A stretch of DNA of 64,000 nucleotides, taken from Methylobacterium sp. Leaf123. Its GTDB lineage: Bacteria > Pseudomonadota > Alphaproteobacteria > Rhizobiales > Beijerinckiaceae. This document shows, piece after piece, positions 48,424 through 56,847 of this stretch. Position numbers and translations under genes: made by a program. Below the pieces are notes generated by a model, which saw only the letters and a program-made list of their open reading frames with translations, searched no databases and had not been told where the DNA came from. The stretch spans positions 125,203 through 189,202 of the forward strand of contig NZ_LMNS01000012.1 in the NCBI RefSeq assembly GCF_001423405.1, written 5' to 3'. The first letter of the stretch is position 1. The number at the start of each line of letters is the position of its first letter.

Positions 48424-51384
48424 TCAACCGAACGCGCCGACCTCGTGCTGGATGATCCCGGAGATCTCCCGCACCCGCTCGAACATCCGGCGGATCGGGC
48501 CGAACAGCGTGTTGTGCTCGGTCTCGTAGGTGCCGACGTCCCGCGGGCCCGGCGGCTCGCCGAAGTTGAGGCCCAGCGTCGGGTCGAGCGTCACCGGGTA
48601 GATCTCGTCGAGCAGCTTCAGGCAGCCGTCGATGTCGAGGCGCAGGAAGCGCTCCAGCAACGCCTCGCGGGTCAGGCCGGCCTGGGGCCGGAAGCTCGGG
48701 ATATGCGCGGCCAGGAACCAGATCCGGTGGATCAGCGCGAGGCGGATCGCGTGGAGCAGGGCGAGCCGGGTCGACATCGCCGCCAGATCCGGTGCCGCGG
48801 CCTGGAGCAGAAGCCCGTCGCGGGTGAGACGCCCGAACAGGCGGCGCAGGTCGGGCGAGAGGTTCAGCCGTTCCAGCGCGGCGGCGATGGTGACGAGTTC
48901 GTCGCGCCGGGCGTCGCGCCGGGTGCGCCGAGCGCGCTCCAGCCACACGGCCGGGTCGAGCGTGTCGATATAGGCGCGCATCACGTCGAGGTCGCCGACG
49001 CTGGCCGCGTGCTGCACGAGGCGGAAGGCGCGGGAGAAGCGCACCGAGTTCGCCCGCATATGCCGGAACAGCTCCGGCGCGCGGTGCGCGGCGCGGCCGA
49101 CGCCGTGCAGCGAGTTCGCGAGATAGCCGAGCTGTTGCAGGATCGCGTTGTTGGGGATCGCCCGCATCTGGCGCGGATGGGTGATCGCGGCCGGGCCCCC
49201 GCCATCGGACTGGCGCGCCACGGGGCGCGAGCCGGTGCGGTCGATCAGGCTCGGGCCGAAGGTGCCGAGCAAAGCCGCGTAACCGCGATCATCGACGAGG
49301 GCTTCCATGTCCTGGCGCACGACGCGGAAGAACTCGGCGGCAAAATCCGCCTCCTCGTAGATCGGGTCGGTGGCGGGCGCGGCGGCCCGGTCGTTGAGCG
49401 CGTAATCGGCGAAGGCGTCGTCCTCGGTTAGCGCGTCGGCGAAGACGTGCTCGGCGATGCGCGCCACCGAGGCGCCCGCGAGTTCGGGCGAGCCGAACAT
49501 CAGGTAGCCGTCCGAGCCCTGGAAGCTCGATTCGAGCCGCTCCCGGATGCCCGCCTTCGCGTTGCGCTGGCGTGAATCCTCCGGGGCGAGATAGGCGAGA
49601 CGGTCGCGCAGGCTCGTCGGGTGGGCGCCCCGGCCGATCGACTCGCCATGGGTGTCGAAGATGACGAGTTCGACGTCGGAGAGCCCGTTCTGCGTCATCA
49701 ATTCGGTGATGCGCAGGCGGAGCCGTTCGATCCAGAAAGTGGCTGCGAGTTGGCCGACATAGCGCCCGGAATCCGAATAGCCGAACTGCACCGAGAGCCG
49801 GCCGAGCCGCTTGAGATGGGCGCGCCAATGCGGGTTGCGCAGGGCATCGTCGAGGACGCGGATGCCCTGTTCCAGCGCGCTCGCGGTCTCGAATAGCGGC
49901 GTGATCTCGAGCTTGTCCGAGATGCCGTAATGGCGCGCGAGCCAGAGCGCCGCGAGCAAGGTGTAGCCGGTCTCGGTCTCCGCGATGAGGAAGCGCACCG
50001 GGTGGGTGCCGTCGACGTGTTTGAGGATCTGGGTGATCGTCATCATCAGCCGCGCGGCCGAGGCCCGCTCGGCGGCGAGCGCCCCGAAATCGACCGGCAC
50101 CGGGCGCACGTCGTTGAGCAGCGTGTTGATCGCCCAGAGATGCGAGCGGCGCTGCGCCGCATCGGTCGGCTCGCCCTCCAGATCGATGACCCGGCGCACC
50201 GCGTTGTGGATCTGGCTGGCGTTGAGCCGGAAATGCGGCAGGGCGTTCGAGAGGCCGTGGGCGGCGATGCCGGAGCGCAGCACGGCGATGGTGCGGCGGT
50301 CCGCATCGCTCTCGGCGGCGCCGATGGCGGCGGCGAGCCCGGCCAGGATCGGCCCGGCATCGGTCTGGGCGCGCTCGCGCTCGATGATGAGGGCCAGCGC
50401 GAAGCGGTGGACCGCTTCCAACGACGGCTTGGTGCCGAGCAGCGGCGCGCCCGCGAGCTGGCGCTCCACGGCGTCCCGCGCGCCCGCGGTCAGCTCGCGC
50501 ACCACGCGGGTGGCCGGCACGTCCGGCAGGTCGCGCATCAGCCGGTCGAACTGCATGCGCTTGGAGATCAGCCGGTAGCGCATCGTGTCCCACCAGCCGA
50601 TATCGGTGCGACCGTCGGTGTCGCAGCCGACCCAGCTCGCGATGGCCAGCGGCTTCGGCACCAACTCGGTCCAGCGATCCGGCCAGCGGGCGCGGGCGGC
50701 GTCGAGGATCGCGCCGTTGAAGGCGTCGATCGCCGCGCGGCCGTGATTGGCGGCGACGCAAGCCTGCTCGAACTCGTCGTCGAGGCTGATCTGCGGGTCG
50801 GGCCGGGTCGAGCGGGCGGCGGCCTCGCCGATGATCGGCGCGCGCTTGTCCGCATCGGCGAGCGAGGCGGCCCGCGCGATCAATTCGGCGACAGCCCGCG
50901 GCATGCCGAAGGTGGGATGCGCCGTGAACACCGCAGCGAAAGCGGTGCGGCCGACGCGCTCGCGGAACGTCTCGAAATCGCCCGAGCCCCGCGCCACAGC
51001 CGCCACGAGCCGGTTCGCGACCTCGACCGCGGGCGCCGCCTCCCCCGCATCGGCGTCGAGGCCGACATAGGCGCGCAGCCGCTCGGCCCGGACGGCCAGC
51101 ACCCGCCGCCGCAGGGTGGCGAGCAGGGCGTCGAGATCCGATTCGCCGATCTCGTCCCGGTCGAGCTGCCGGGTGATGGCGAGGGTGACGGCGAGAACGG
51201 GGTTGCGGAACGGGTCCTCGCTCGCCTGCTCGCGGGTGCGGGCGACGAGGTCGAGAAGCTCGGCCTCCAAGTCACGATCGGAGAAGCCGCGATCCGCGGG
51301 CCGTGCGGGGGCGGCTGCCGTCGGGTGCCCGGATGTCGGCGTCGCGGGAAGCGGCGGGCCGGAATGGGGGTCTTCGAGGGGCAT
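48424..51384 (-). CDS. Phosphoenolpyruvate carboxylase homologue, divergent
   Basis: 986-residue PEPC-family protein (PEP plus bicarbonate to oxaloacetate). The first motif reads VFTAHPTFG (154-159) where canonical enzymes have TAHPTE. The glycine loop reads FDTHGESIGRGAHP rather than HGRGGSIGRGG, losing one of the phosphate-binding Arg residues. FGYSDSGRYVGQLAATFW corresponds to the GYSDS-K block. The canonical C-terminal QNTG is absent (ends HEVGAFG). It therefore belongs to a divergent branch, and activity is uncertain. ATG 51384 (MPLEDPHSG) starts after AGGAACG; the longer frame to 51567 is rejected. In serine-cycle methylotrophs PEPC matters for C1 assimilation, but a canonical copy would be expected elsewhere. 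Confidence 0.8.
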   Translation of the reverse strand: MPLEDPHSGPPLPATPTSGHPTAAAPARPADRGFSDRDLEAELLDLVARTREQASEDPFRNPVLAVTLAITRQLDRDEIGESDLDALLATLRRRVLAVRAERLRAYVGLDADAGEAAPAVEVANRLVAAVARGSGDFETFRERVGRTAFAAVFTAHPTFGMPRAVAELIARAASLADADKRAPIIGEAAARSTRPDPQISLDDEFEQACVAANHGRAAIDAFNGAILDAARARWPDRWTELVPKPLAIASWVGCDTDGRTDIGWWDTMRYRLISKRMQFDRLMRDLPDVPATRVVRELTAGARDAVERQLAGAPLLGTKPSLEAVHRFALALIIERERAQTDAGPILAGLAAAIGAAESDADRRTIAVLRSGIAAHGLSNALPHFRLNASQIHNAVRRVIDLEGEPTDAAQRRSHLWAINTLLNDVRPVPVDFGALAAERASAARLMMTITQILKHVDGTHPVRFLIAETETGYTLLAALWLARHYGISDKLEITPLFETASALEQGIRVLDDALRNPHWRAHLKRLGRLSVQFGYSDSGRYVGQLAATFWIERLRLRITELMTQNGLSDVELVIFDTHGESIGRGAHPTSLRDRLAYLAPEDSRQRNAKAGIRERLESSFQGSDGYLMFGSPELAGASVARIAEHVFADALTEDDAFADYALNDRAAAPATDPIYEEADFAAEFFRVVRQDMEALVDDRGYAALLGTFGPSLIDRTGSRPVARQSDGGGPAAITHPRQMRAIPNNAILQQLGYLANSLHGVGRAAHRAPELFRHMRANSVRFSRAFRLVQHAASVGDLDVMRAYIDTLDPAVWLERARRTRRDARRDELVTIAAALERLNLSPDLRRLFGRLTRDGLLLQAAAPDLAAMSTRLALLHAIRLALIHRIWFLAAHIPSFRPQAGLTREALLERFLRLDIDGCLKLLDEIYPVTLDPTLGLNFGEPPGPRDVGTYETEHNTLFGPIRRMFERVREISGIIQHEVGAFG

Positions 51385-51644
51385 CGAGCGTTCCTGGACG
51401 TGAGCGGCCGGTGACCGTCGGATGGCGGCGACCACGCGGTTCTCACCCTTCGGCGCGCGACGCAAGGACCGTTCCGGCAAGGGGGGTAGAAGGACGTGGA
51501 AGGGGGATGTGCCAGCGTAATCGCGGGGCACCGATCGTAACCCACCGCCTCCGATCCTGGCCCTCACCCCGCTCGACGCTCGGCAAGGCTGAAAGCCGGC
51601 TGCGCGTGCAACGGCGCGCGATCCGGTCTAGGGTCGGCCCGATC

Positions 51645-52076
51645 ATGGAAACCCTGGTGATCCTTGCCGCGGCGGCGGCGACCCTGCTCGCCTGCGTCTT
51701 CGTGGTAACGCTCTCCAAGGGGCCGCGCCGGCCACCCCTGCGCCTTCCCCGCGAGGAGGAATGGGCCGACGATGCGGACGCCGTGGTGAAGGCGCTGACC
51801 CCGTCCCAGCCGAGCCCGATCGACCGCGGGGCGCAGGTGCTCGATGCCCACGTTCTCGACAGCGCGATCCACGCGGGCGACATCATTGACGGTCACGTCA
51901 TCGAGGGCGAAACGGTCGATACGCCCGAGGGCGGAGAGTCTCGAAAGTTCCAAGCGGAAGAACTCGATAGCCGGATGCTCGATCAACTTCTCGACCAGCA
52001 GGACCAGGTGCTGAAGCAGGCGCTCGAGCCGGACGCGCCCCCGCCCTCCGCGGCGAAGGATCGGGCACCCCGATGA
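51645..52076 (+). CDS. Membrane-anchored acidic hypothetical protein
   Basis: 143 residues. N-terminal helix (METLVILAAAAATLLACVFV) then a short basic turn (SKGPRRPP), giving a cytoplasmic soluble part rich in Asp/Glu/Gln and repeated aliphatic-Asp motifs (VLDAHVLDSAIHAGDIIDGH, VIEGETVDTPEGG, LDQLLDQQDQVLKQALE). No family recognised. Its TGA overlaps the next gene's ATG (ATGA), indicating co-translation. Confidence 0.7.
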   Translation: METLVILAAAAATLLACVFVVTLSKGPRRPPLRLPREEEWADDADAVVKALTPSQPSPIDRGAQVLDAHVLDSAIHAGDIIDGHVIEGETVDTPEGGESRKFQAEELDSRMLDQLLDQQDQVLKQALEPDAPPPSAAKDRAPR

Positions 52077-52951
52077 GGCGGGTCGGCCTGCTCGCCGCCC
52101 TCGCGGCGGCCTGGATGGCGCTCGTCCCCGGCTTGGTTTCCGCGGTCGTCGCGCAGGACGAGGCGGCCCCGGCCCCCGCCGAGGCGGCGCCGGAGGCGCC
52201 CAAGCGCAAGGTACGGCCCAAGCCCCGCCCGAAGCCACAGGCCAAGCCGGCCCCGCAGGACAAGCCGGCCGAGGCCGCGCCCGCGAAGTCGGCCGACACG
52301 CCGCCCGCCGAGCCGGCCGCGAACCCGATTCCGTCCGCCGTCCCGTCGCCCGCGGGGATGAATTTCGCCGCGCCGCCGGTCGCCTGCGATCCGGGCCAGG
52401 CGGTCCGCTATCAGGGCGACAAGAATCGCGAATTGTGGGTGACGCGCAGCGGCCGCATCACCATCGACAACCCCCTGCGCCCGCTCACGCCCGACGTGAC
52501 CCGCGTGCTGCAGGTCGTGGTCGCCGGCAAGGTCGCCACCGCCTACGGGCCGGACCTGCTGTCCCTGCGCCGGGGCGCGTCGCCGGCCACGCTGGAGGGG
52601 ACCATCGGCGGCCGGATCCAGTGGGACGCCTCCCTCGTCGCCCTCCCTGACAGCCTGCCGATCAACGCGGAGACCGGCGAGCCCCTGGCCGAGCTGCGCT
52701 TCCGCGAATGCGGCACCGCGCCGTCGGGCAAGCTCCTGCCGCCGCCGAAGGCCCGCCGCACGGCGCCGACCCCCGAAGCCGTCGCAGCGGAGGCCGAGAA
52801 GGCGGAAAAGGCGGCCAAGGCCGTCGCACGGGCAGCCGCGAAGGCGGCGGGCCTGGGTCGCCCGGTGCAGCCCGGAACCGGCGGCACACCGCAAAATCTT
52901 ACCCCGCCGCGTGCGCCGGGCTCGGCCTTGCCGCAGGGAGCGATTCCCTGA
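52073..52951 (+). CDS. Exported Pro/Ala/Lys-rich hypothetical protein
   Basis: 292 residues. Signal peptide (RRVGLLAALAAAWMALVPGL to about AVVAQ), a Pro/Lys/Ala linker (about 35-95; RPKPRPKPQAKPAPQDKPAE), a globular core of about 125 residues with two Cys (PPVACDPGQAVRY and LRFRECGTAPS), and an Ala/Lys-rich C-terminal tail. The linker resembles those that span the periplasm. The core is not recognised. Start overlaps the preceding gene. Confidence 0.7.
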   Translation: MRRVGLLAALAAAWMALVPGLVSAVVAQDEAAPAPAEAAPEAPKRKVRPKPRPKPQAKPAPQDKPAEAAPAKSADTPPAEPAANPIPSAVPSPAGMNFAAPPVACDPGQAVRYQGDKNRELWVTRSGRITIDNPLRPLTPDVTRVLQVVVAGKVATAYGPDLLSLRRGASPATLEGTIGGRIQWDASLVALPDSLPINAETGEPLAELRFRECGTAPSGKLLPPPKARRTAPTPEAVAAEAEKAEKAAKAVARAAAKAAGLGRPVQPGTGGTPQNLTPPRAPGSALPQGAIP

Positions 52952-52959
52952 GCGGGGCC

Positions 52960-54633
52960 GTGATCCTCGTGGTGGGCGGGGCCGGCGCCTTCGGGGCGCG
53001 GCTCGTCGCCGGGCTCGCCGCAACCACGGATCTCCGCGTGATCGTCGCGGGCCGCGATTTCGCTAAGGCTGAGGCAGTGGCCCGCACCGTGCCGGATGGG
53101 CGCGGACGGGCAGCACGCCTCGACGCGACCGCGGTGGATGCGGGCGCGTTGCGGGCGCTCGGCGCGACGGTCGTGGTGGATGCCGCCGGGCCGTTCCAGG
53201 GCGGGACGCCGGTGCTCGCCCGCGCGGCGATCGAGGCTGGCCTGCCCTATCTCGACCTCGCCGACGGCCGCGACTTCGTGGCGGCCTTCTCCGCCCTCGA
53301 TGCGGCGGCGCGGGCCAACGGCACCGTCGCGCTGACCGGCGCCAGCTCGACCCCGGCCCTGTCGAACGCGGCGCTCGATGCGCTCACCGCGGGCTGGCGC
53401 ACGGTCGAGACGGTGCGGGTTGCCATCGTGCCGGGCAACCGGGCGCCGCGCGGCCTGTCGGTGATGCGGGCGATCCTCTCCTATGCCGGGCAGCCCGTGC
53501 GGGTGCTGCGGGCCGGCATGTGGCAGAACCGGCCCGGCTGGGGCCTGCTCAGCCGGATCGCGGTGCCGGGCCTCGGCCGGCGCTTCGCCAGCCTGTGCGA
53601 GACGCCCGACCTCGACATCCTCCCCGCCCGCTTCCCAGCCTTGCGCACGGCCCTGTTCCGCGCCGGGCTCGAACTGCCCCTGCTGCATCTGGGCCTGAGC
53701 CTCGCGAGCCAGCCGGTGCGCTGGCGGCTGCTGCCCTCGCTCGTGCCCTTCGCCCGCCCCTTCCTGGCGATTGCCGGCTGGCTCGACCGCCTCGGCAGCG
53801 ACCGCGGCGGCATGAGCGTCGAGGCCTTGGGAACGGACGCAACCGGGCGGCCGGTCCGCGCGGTGTGGAGCCTCGTCGCCGAGGCCGGCGATGGGCCGTA
53901 TGTTCCGACCCTGCCCGCGCTCGCCGCGATCCGCCGGCTCACCGATCCGTCCGCCGCGTCGATCCCGCCCGGCGCCCGTCCCTGTGTCGGCGTGCTGCCG
54001 CTGGCAGCGATCGAGGCGGAGATGGCCCGCCTCGCCATCCGCACCCGCCGCGACTTCGATCACCCCGTGCCGCTGTTCGAGCAGGTGCTCGGCGACGGCT
54101 TCGCGCGCATGCCCGAACCGGTGCGGGCCGTGCACGGTGCGGTGGGCGATGGCGTCTTTCGCGGCCGGGCCACGGTGATGCGCGGGCGCGGCCCCCTGGT
54201 TGCGCTGGTCGCCGGGCTGTTCCGGTTGCCGCCCGCTTTGGAGGACGGGCCGATCCGCGTGACGATGGAGCCCGACCTCGACGCCGGCTCGGAACGCTGG
54301 ACGCGGCATTTCCCGAGCCGCCGCTTCTCCAGCCGGATGCGGCGCGCCGGCCCCGACCGGAGCGGGCGGGTGCGCGAGCATTTCGGGCCGTTCGCCATGG
54401 ATCTCGCGGTGAGCGCCCAGGCCGACGGGCTCGACATGGCGGTGACGGGCTGGCGGCTCGGCCCGCTGCCTCTGCCGCGGTTCTTGCGGCCGACGACGCA
54501 GGCGAGCGAGCGGGTCGATGCGCAGGGCCGCTTCCGCTTCGACGTGGCCCTGTTCCTGCCGCTCGTCGGGCTGCTCGTGCATTACCGCGGCTGGCTGGTC
54601 CGCTGTGACGAGAGGGAAGAAGAAGCACCATGA
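52960..54633 (+). CDS. Saccharopine dehydrogenase-like protein with C-terminal DUF4166-like region
   Basis: 557 residues from GTG 52960. Rossmann fold at the N-terminus (VILVVGGAGAFGARLVAGLA) and a saccharopine-dehydrogenase-type middle (VVVDAAGPFQGGTPVLARAA, GLPYLDLADGRDFVAAFSAL, TGASSTPALSNAALDAL). The last 180 residues (VPLFEQVLGDGFARMPEPVR ... RTRHF-like ERWTRHFPSRRFSSRM ... LRPTTQASERVDAQGRFRFD) resemble DUF4166, which is often fused to this type. No ATG start is available; CTG/GTG codons near 52948-52960 are the options, so the start is uncertain. Its stop overlaps the cupin start (ATGA). Substrate unknown. Confidence 0.72.
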   Translation: MILVVGGAGAFGARLVAGLAATTDLRVIVAGRDFAKAEAVARTVPDGRGRAARLDATAVDAGALRALGATVVVDAAGPFQGGTPVLARAAIEAGLPYLDLADGRDFVAAFSALDAAARANGTVALTGASSTPALSNAALDALTAGWRTVETVRVAIVPGNRAPRGLSVMRAILSYAGQPVRVLRAGMWQNRPGWGLLSRIAVPGLGRRFASLCETPDLDILPARFPALRTALFRAGLELPLLHLGLSLASQPVRWRLLPSLVPFARPFLAIAGWLDRLGSDRGGMSVEALGTDATGRPVRAVWSLVAEAGDGPYVPTLPALAAIRRLTDPSAASIPPGARPCVGVLPLAAIEAEMARLAIRTRRDFDHPVPLFEQVLGDGFARMPEPVRAVHGAVGDGVFRGRATVMRGRGPLVALVAGLFRLPPALEDGPIRVTMEPDLDAGSERWTRHFPSRRFSSRMRRAGPDRSGRVREHFGPFAMDLAVSAQADGLDMAVTGWRLGPLPLPRFLRPTTQASERVDAQGRFRFDVALFLPLVGLLVHYRGWLVRCDEREEEAP

Positions 54634-55070
54634 GCGACACGCTGACCGCCGTGCAGGTGATCGACGCCCTGGGGCTGAAGCCCCACCCGGAGGGCGGGCA
54701 TTACCGCGAGACGTTTCGCGACCCCCGCACGGTCGAGGGCCGCTCGGTCGGCACCGCGATCTATTATCTGCTCGGCCTCGGCGAGACCTCGGCCTGGCAC
54801 CGGGTGGATGCGGGTGAGATCTGGCACTGGCATGCCGGCGCGCCGATGGTGATCACCATGAGCCCCAACGGCCACGACGCCTCCGCCCACCATCTCGGGC
54901 CCGACCTCCTGCGCGGGCAGCGCCCGCAGATCGTGGTGCCCGCGGGCCATTGGCAGACGGCGACCAGTCTCGGCGCCTGGACCCTCGTCGGCTGCACGGT
55001 CTCCCCGGGTTTCGAGTTCTCCGGCTTCGAGATGGCGCCCGAGGATTGGCGCCCGACGCCGCGGCGCTGA
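54630..55070 (+). CDS. Cupin domain protein (DUF985 type)
   Basis: 146 residues, single cupin fold: LGLKPHPEGGHYRETFRDPR, TAIYYLLGLGETSAWHRVDA, EIWHWHAGAPMVI and the closing TLVGCTVSPGFEFSGFEMAP. His residues in AWHR, IWHWH give a possible metal site. Probably a small sugar- or metabolite-modifying enzyme or binding protein; specific role unknown. Overlaps the upstream gene by ATGA. Confidence 0.88.
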   Translation: MSDTLTAVQVIDALGLKPHPEGGHYRETFRDPRTVEGRSVGTAIYYLLGLGETSAWHRVDAGEIWHWHAGAPMVITMSPNGHDASAHHLGPDLLRGQRPQIVVPAGHWQTATSLGAWTLVGCTVSPGFEFSGFEMAPEDWRPTPRR

Positions 55071-55181
55071 CGGACATCATCGGGGCGCCGACCGGACGGC
55101 ATCATGCCGCAGAGCGGCGGGGCGGGACACGATCGGGGATCGGGCGTTTCGTGAGGCCTTGATTCCCAGCGGAGCCGAACG

Positions 55182-55625
55182 ATGCCGTTCCTCGTCGCCG
55201 CCGCGGCCGCCATCGCCGGCATCCTCAACACGGTGCAGGCGGGCGCCAACGCTTCTCTGAACAAGGCGCTCGATCAGCCGATTCTCGCAGCCCTCGTCGT
55301 CACCGCGGCCAATGTCGCGGTGTATCTCGCGGCCGCGCCCTTCATCGGGATCGGCTGGCCGGGGAGCCAGCGGCTCGCGGGCGTGCCGTGGTGGGCGTGG
55401 CTCGGCGGGGCGATGGGCGCGACCTACGTGCTCGCCACCCTCTTCATCGCCGAGCGGCTGGGTGCTGCCGTGTTCACCGGCATCACCGTGACGGCGGCCA
55501 TCGTCACCTCGGTGCTGCTCGACCATTTCGGCTGGGTCGGGTTCGCCCAGCACACCGCCGACCCCTGGCGCATCCTCGGCTGCGCGCTGATGATCGGCGG
55601 CCTCGTTCTCGTCTGCCTGCGCTGA
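55182..55625 (+). CDS. YdcZ/DUF606-type small drug/metabolite transporter
   Basis: 147 residues with about five hydrophobic helices (FLVAAAAAIAGILNTVQAGA, ALVVTAANVAVYLAAAPFIG, WAWLGGAMGATYVLATLFIA, AAVFTGITVTAAIVTSVLLD, ILGCALMIGGLVLVCLR) and the family's early Asn region (NTVQAGANASLNKAL). DMT superfamily inner-membrane protein; substrate unknown. Its 3' third is covered on the opposite strand by a DUF1127-type open frame. Confidence 0.88.
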   Translation: MPFLVAAAAAIAGILNTVQAGANASLNKALDQPILAALVVTAANVAVYLAAAPFIGIGWPGSQRLAGVPWWAWLGGAMGATYVLATLFIAERLGAAVFTGITVTAAIVTSVLLDHFGWVGFAQHTADPWRILGCALMIGGLVLVCLR

Positions 55626-55828
55626 GGCGGGGGCCCTTCGCCGCTGGGGAGCAGCTTACCGGATCGGGTCACGCCGAGATCGGCCAGAAGCCGCTCGTCG
55701 AGACCGGACAAGTCCTCCGCAACCGCTGCACCCCGCCCATCGCGCGAGGCTGCCGGCCGGTATCGGTGCCATCCGGCCACGAGGCGGGCGATCCCCCGCT
55801 GCATGCTTCGTCCAAACCGCTCGATCAT
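55424..55828 (-). CDS. DUF1127 (YjiS-like) protein with long antisense extension
   Basis: 134 residues from ATG 55828, which has a GGAGGCAG ribosome site. The first 60 residues match DUF1127 style (MIERFGRSMQRGIARLVAGW, then LSGLDERLLADLGVTRSG). Family members are usually 45-75 residues; here no stop follows, and the frame runs 202 bases into the 3' end of the YdcZ gene on the other strand, giving an Arg/Pro/Ser-rich tail typical of antisense translation. A lost stop codon or small frameshift is likely. Short DUF1127 proteins often bind RNA and affect stress or phosphate responses. Confidence 0.6.
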   Translation of the reverse strand: MIERFGRSMQRGIARLVAGWHRYRPAASRDGRGAAVAEDLSGLDERLLADLGVTRSGKLLPSGEGPPPQRRQTRTRPPIISAQPRMRQGSAVCWANPTQPKWSSSTEVTMAAVTVMPVNTAAPSRSAMKRVAST

Positions 55829-55902
55829 GTCTGCCTCCATTTCGATGGAGGACAGCATGGGGCGCGTCATGCAATGAATCGAACGAATTGATTTTACGGA
55901 AA

Positions 55903-55921
55903 CGATGAGGGATGCTCATCG
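55903..55921. promoter_or_regulatory. T-N11-A LysR box
   Basis: CGATGAG-ggatg-CTCATCG, a 7-bp perfect inverted repeat with a 5-base spacer that contains ATGAGGGATGCTCAT, matching T-N11-A. It is 33 bases before the LysR start and 75 bases before the DUF1127 start, as expected for an autoregulator controlling a divergent gene. Confidence 0.6.
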
Positions 55922-55954
55922 CAAGGTGGGAGCCGCAGCAGGATCATCGTCGCC

Positions 55955-56842
55955 GTGAGTGCGCTCAATCCGTCGAACCTCGATCTCGATCTCGTCCGCA
56001 CCTTCGTGACGATCTGCGAGGCCGGCACCTTCGTCCGCGCGGCCGAGCGGGTCGGGCGCACGCCCTCGGCGATCAGTCTTCAGGTCAAGCGCCTGGAGGA
56101 GCGCCTGGGCCGGGCGCTGTTCCTGCGCCAGCCGCGCGCCGTCGTCCCGACGGCGGACGGTGAGGCGCTGCTCGGCCTGGGCCGGCGCCTGCTCGCCCTG
56201 AACGACGAGGTCGTGGCCTTCTTCGACGCGCCGCCGATGGAGGGGCGGGTGCGCTTCGGGGCCCCCAACGATTCCGGCCTGTTCGCCCTGCCGGCGATGC
56301 TGCGCCGGTTTGCCGCCACCCATCCGCAGGTCGAGGTCGATGTCCGGCTCGATGCGAGCCGCCTTCTGGTGGAGGCCCTTGCCGAGGGCGAACTCGATCT
56401 CGTGCTCTATGCCGGCCATCTCCCGTCGAACCGCGCAGCGCAGGTGGTCCATTCCGAGGATCTGGTCTGGATCGGCCTGCGCGGCGGCCTCGCCGAGGCG
56501 CGCCGGCCCCTGCCGCTCGCGCTTTGCCAGAGCGGCTGCACCTGGCGGGCGGCGGCGCTCGATGCGCTCGATCAGGCGGGCATTCCCTACCGGGTCGCCT
56601 ATACGAGCGAGCATTGCCAGGGCCAGATCGCGGCGGTGGAGGCGGACCTCGCGGTGGCGCCGCTTCCCTTGAGCGTCGCGCGGCCGCCCTTCCAGCGGAT
56701 CGGGGCTCTTCCGCCGCTTGGCAGCTACGACGTGTTGATGCGTCCGCGTGACGGGGCCGGCCCGGCGGCGCGGGCGCTCGCGGGCCATGTGGCGGACAGC
56801 TTTCGCGACCTCCCGGGCCTCGGCAACCGCCTCTTCGCCTGA
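55955..56842 (+). CDS. LysR-family transcriptional regulator
   Basis: 295 residues, GTG start at 55955 (VSALNPSNLDLDLVRTFVTI) after an AGGA. Winged HTH at about 10-68 (EAGTFVRAAERVGRTPSAIS, LQVKRLEERLGRALFLRQPR), then effector domain (VRFGAPNDSGLFALPAMLRR ... ELDLVLYAGHLP). Divergent from the DUF1127 gene, with a T-N11-A palindrome between. Convergent with the oxidoreductase gene, whose stop is only five bases away. Effector unknown. Confidence 0.92.
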   Translation: MSALNPSNLDLDLVRTFVTICEAGTFVRAAERVGRTPSAISLQVKRLEERLGRALFLRQPRAVVPTADGEALLGLGRRLLALNDEVVAFFDAPPMEGRVRFGAPNDSGLFALPAMLRRFAATHPQVEVDVRLDASRLLVEALAEGELDLVLYAGHLPSNRAAQVVHSEDLVWIGLRGGLAEARRPLPLALCQSGCTWRAAALDALDQAGIPYRVAYTSEHCQGQIAAVEADLAVAPLPLSVARPPFQRIGALPPLGSYDVLMRPRDGAGPAARALAGHVADSFRDLPGLGNRLFA

Positions 56843-56847
56843 AAGCT

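Noticed and set aside
55656..55919. Second minus-strand frame over the DUF1127 region
   Set aside because: Out of frame with the recognisable DUF1127 sequence and lacking family similarity.
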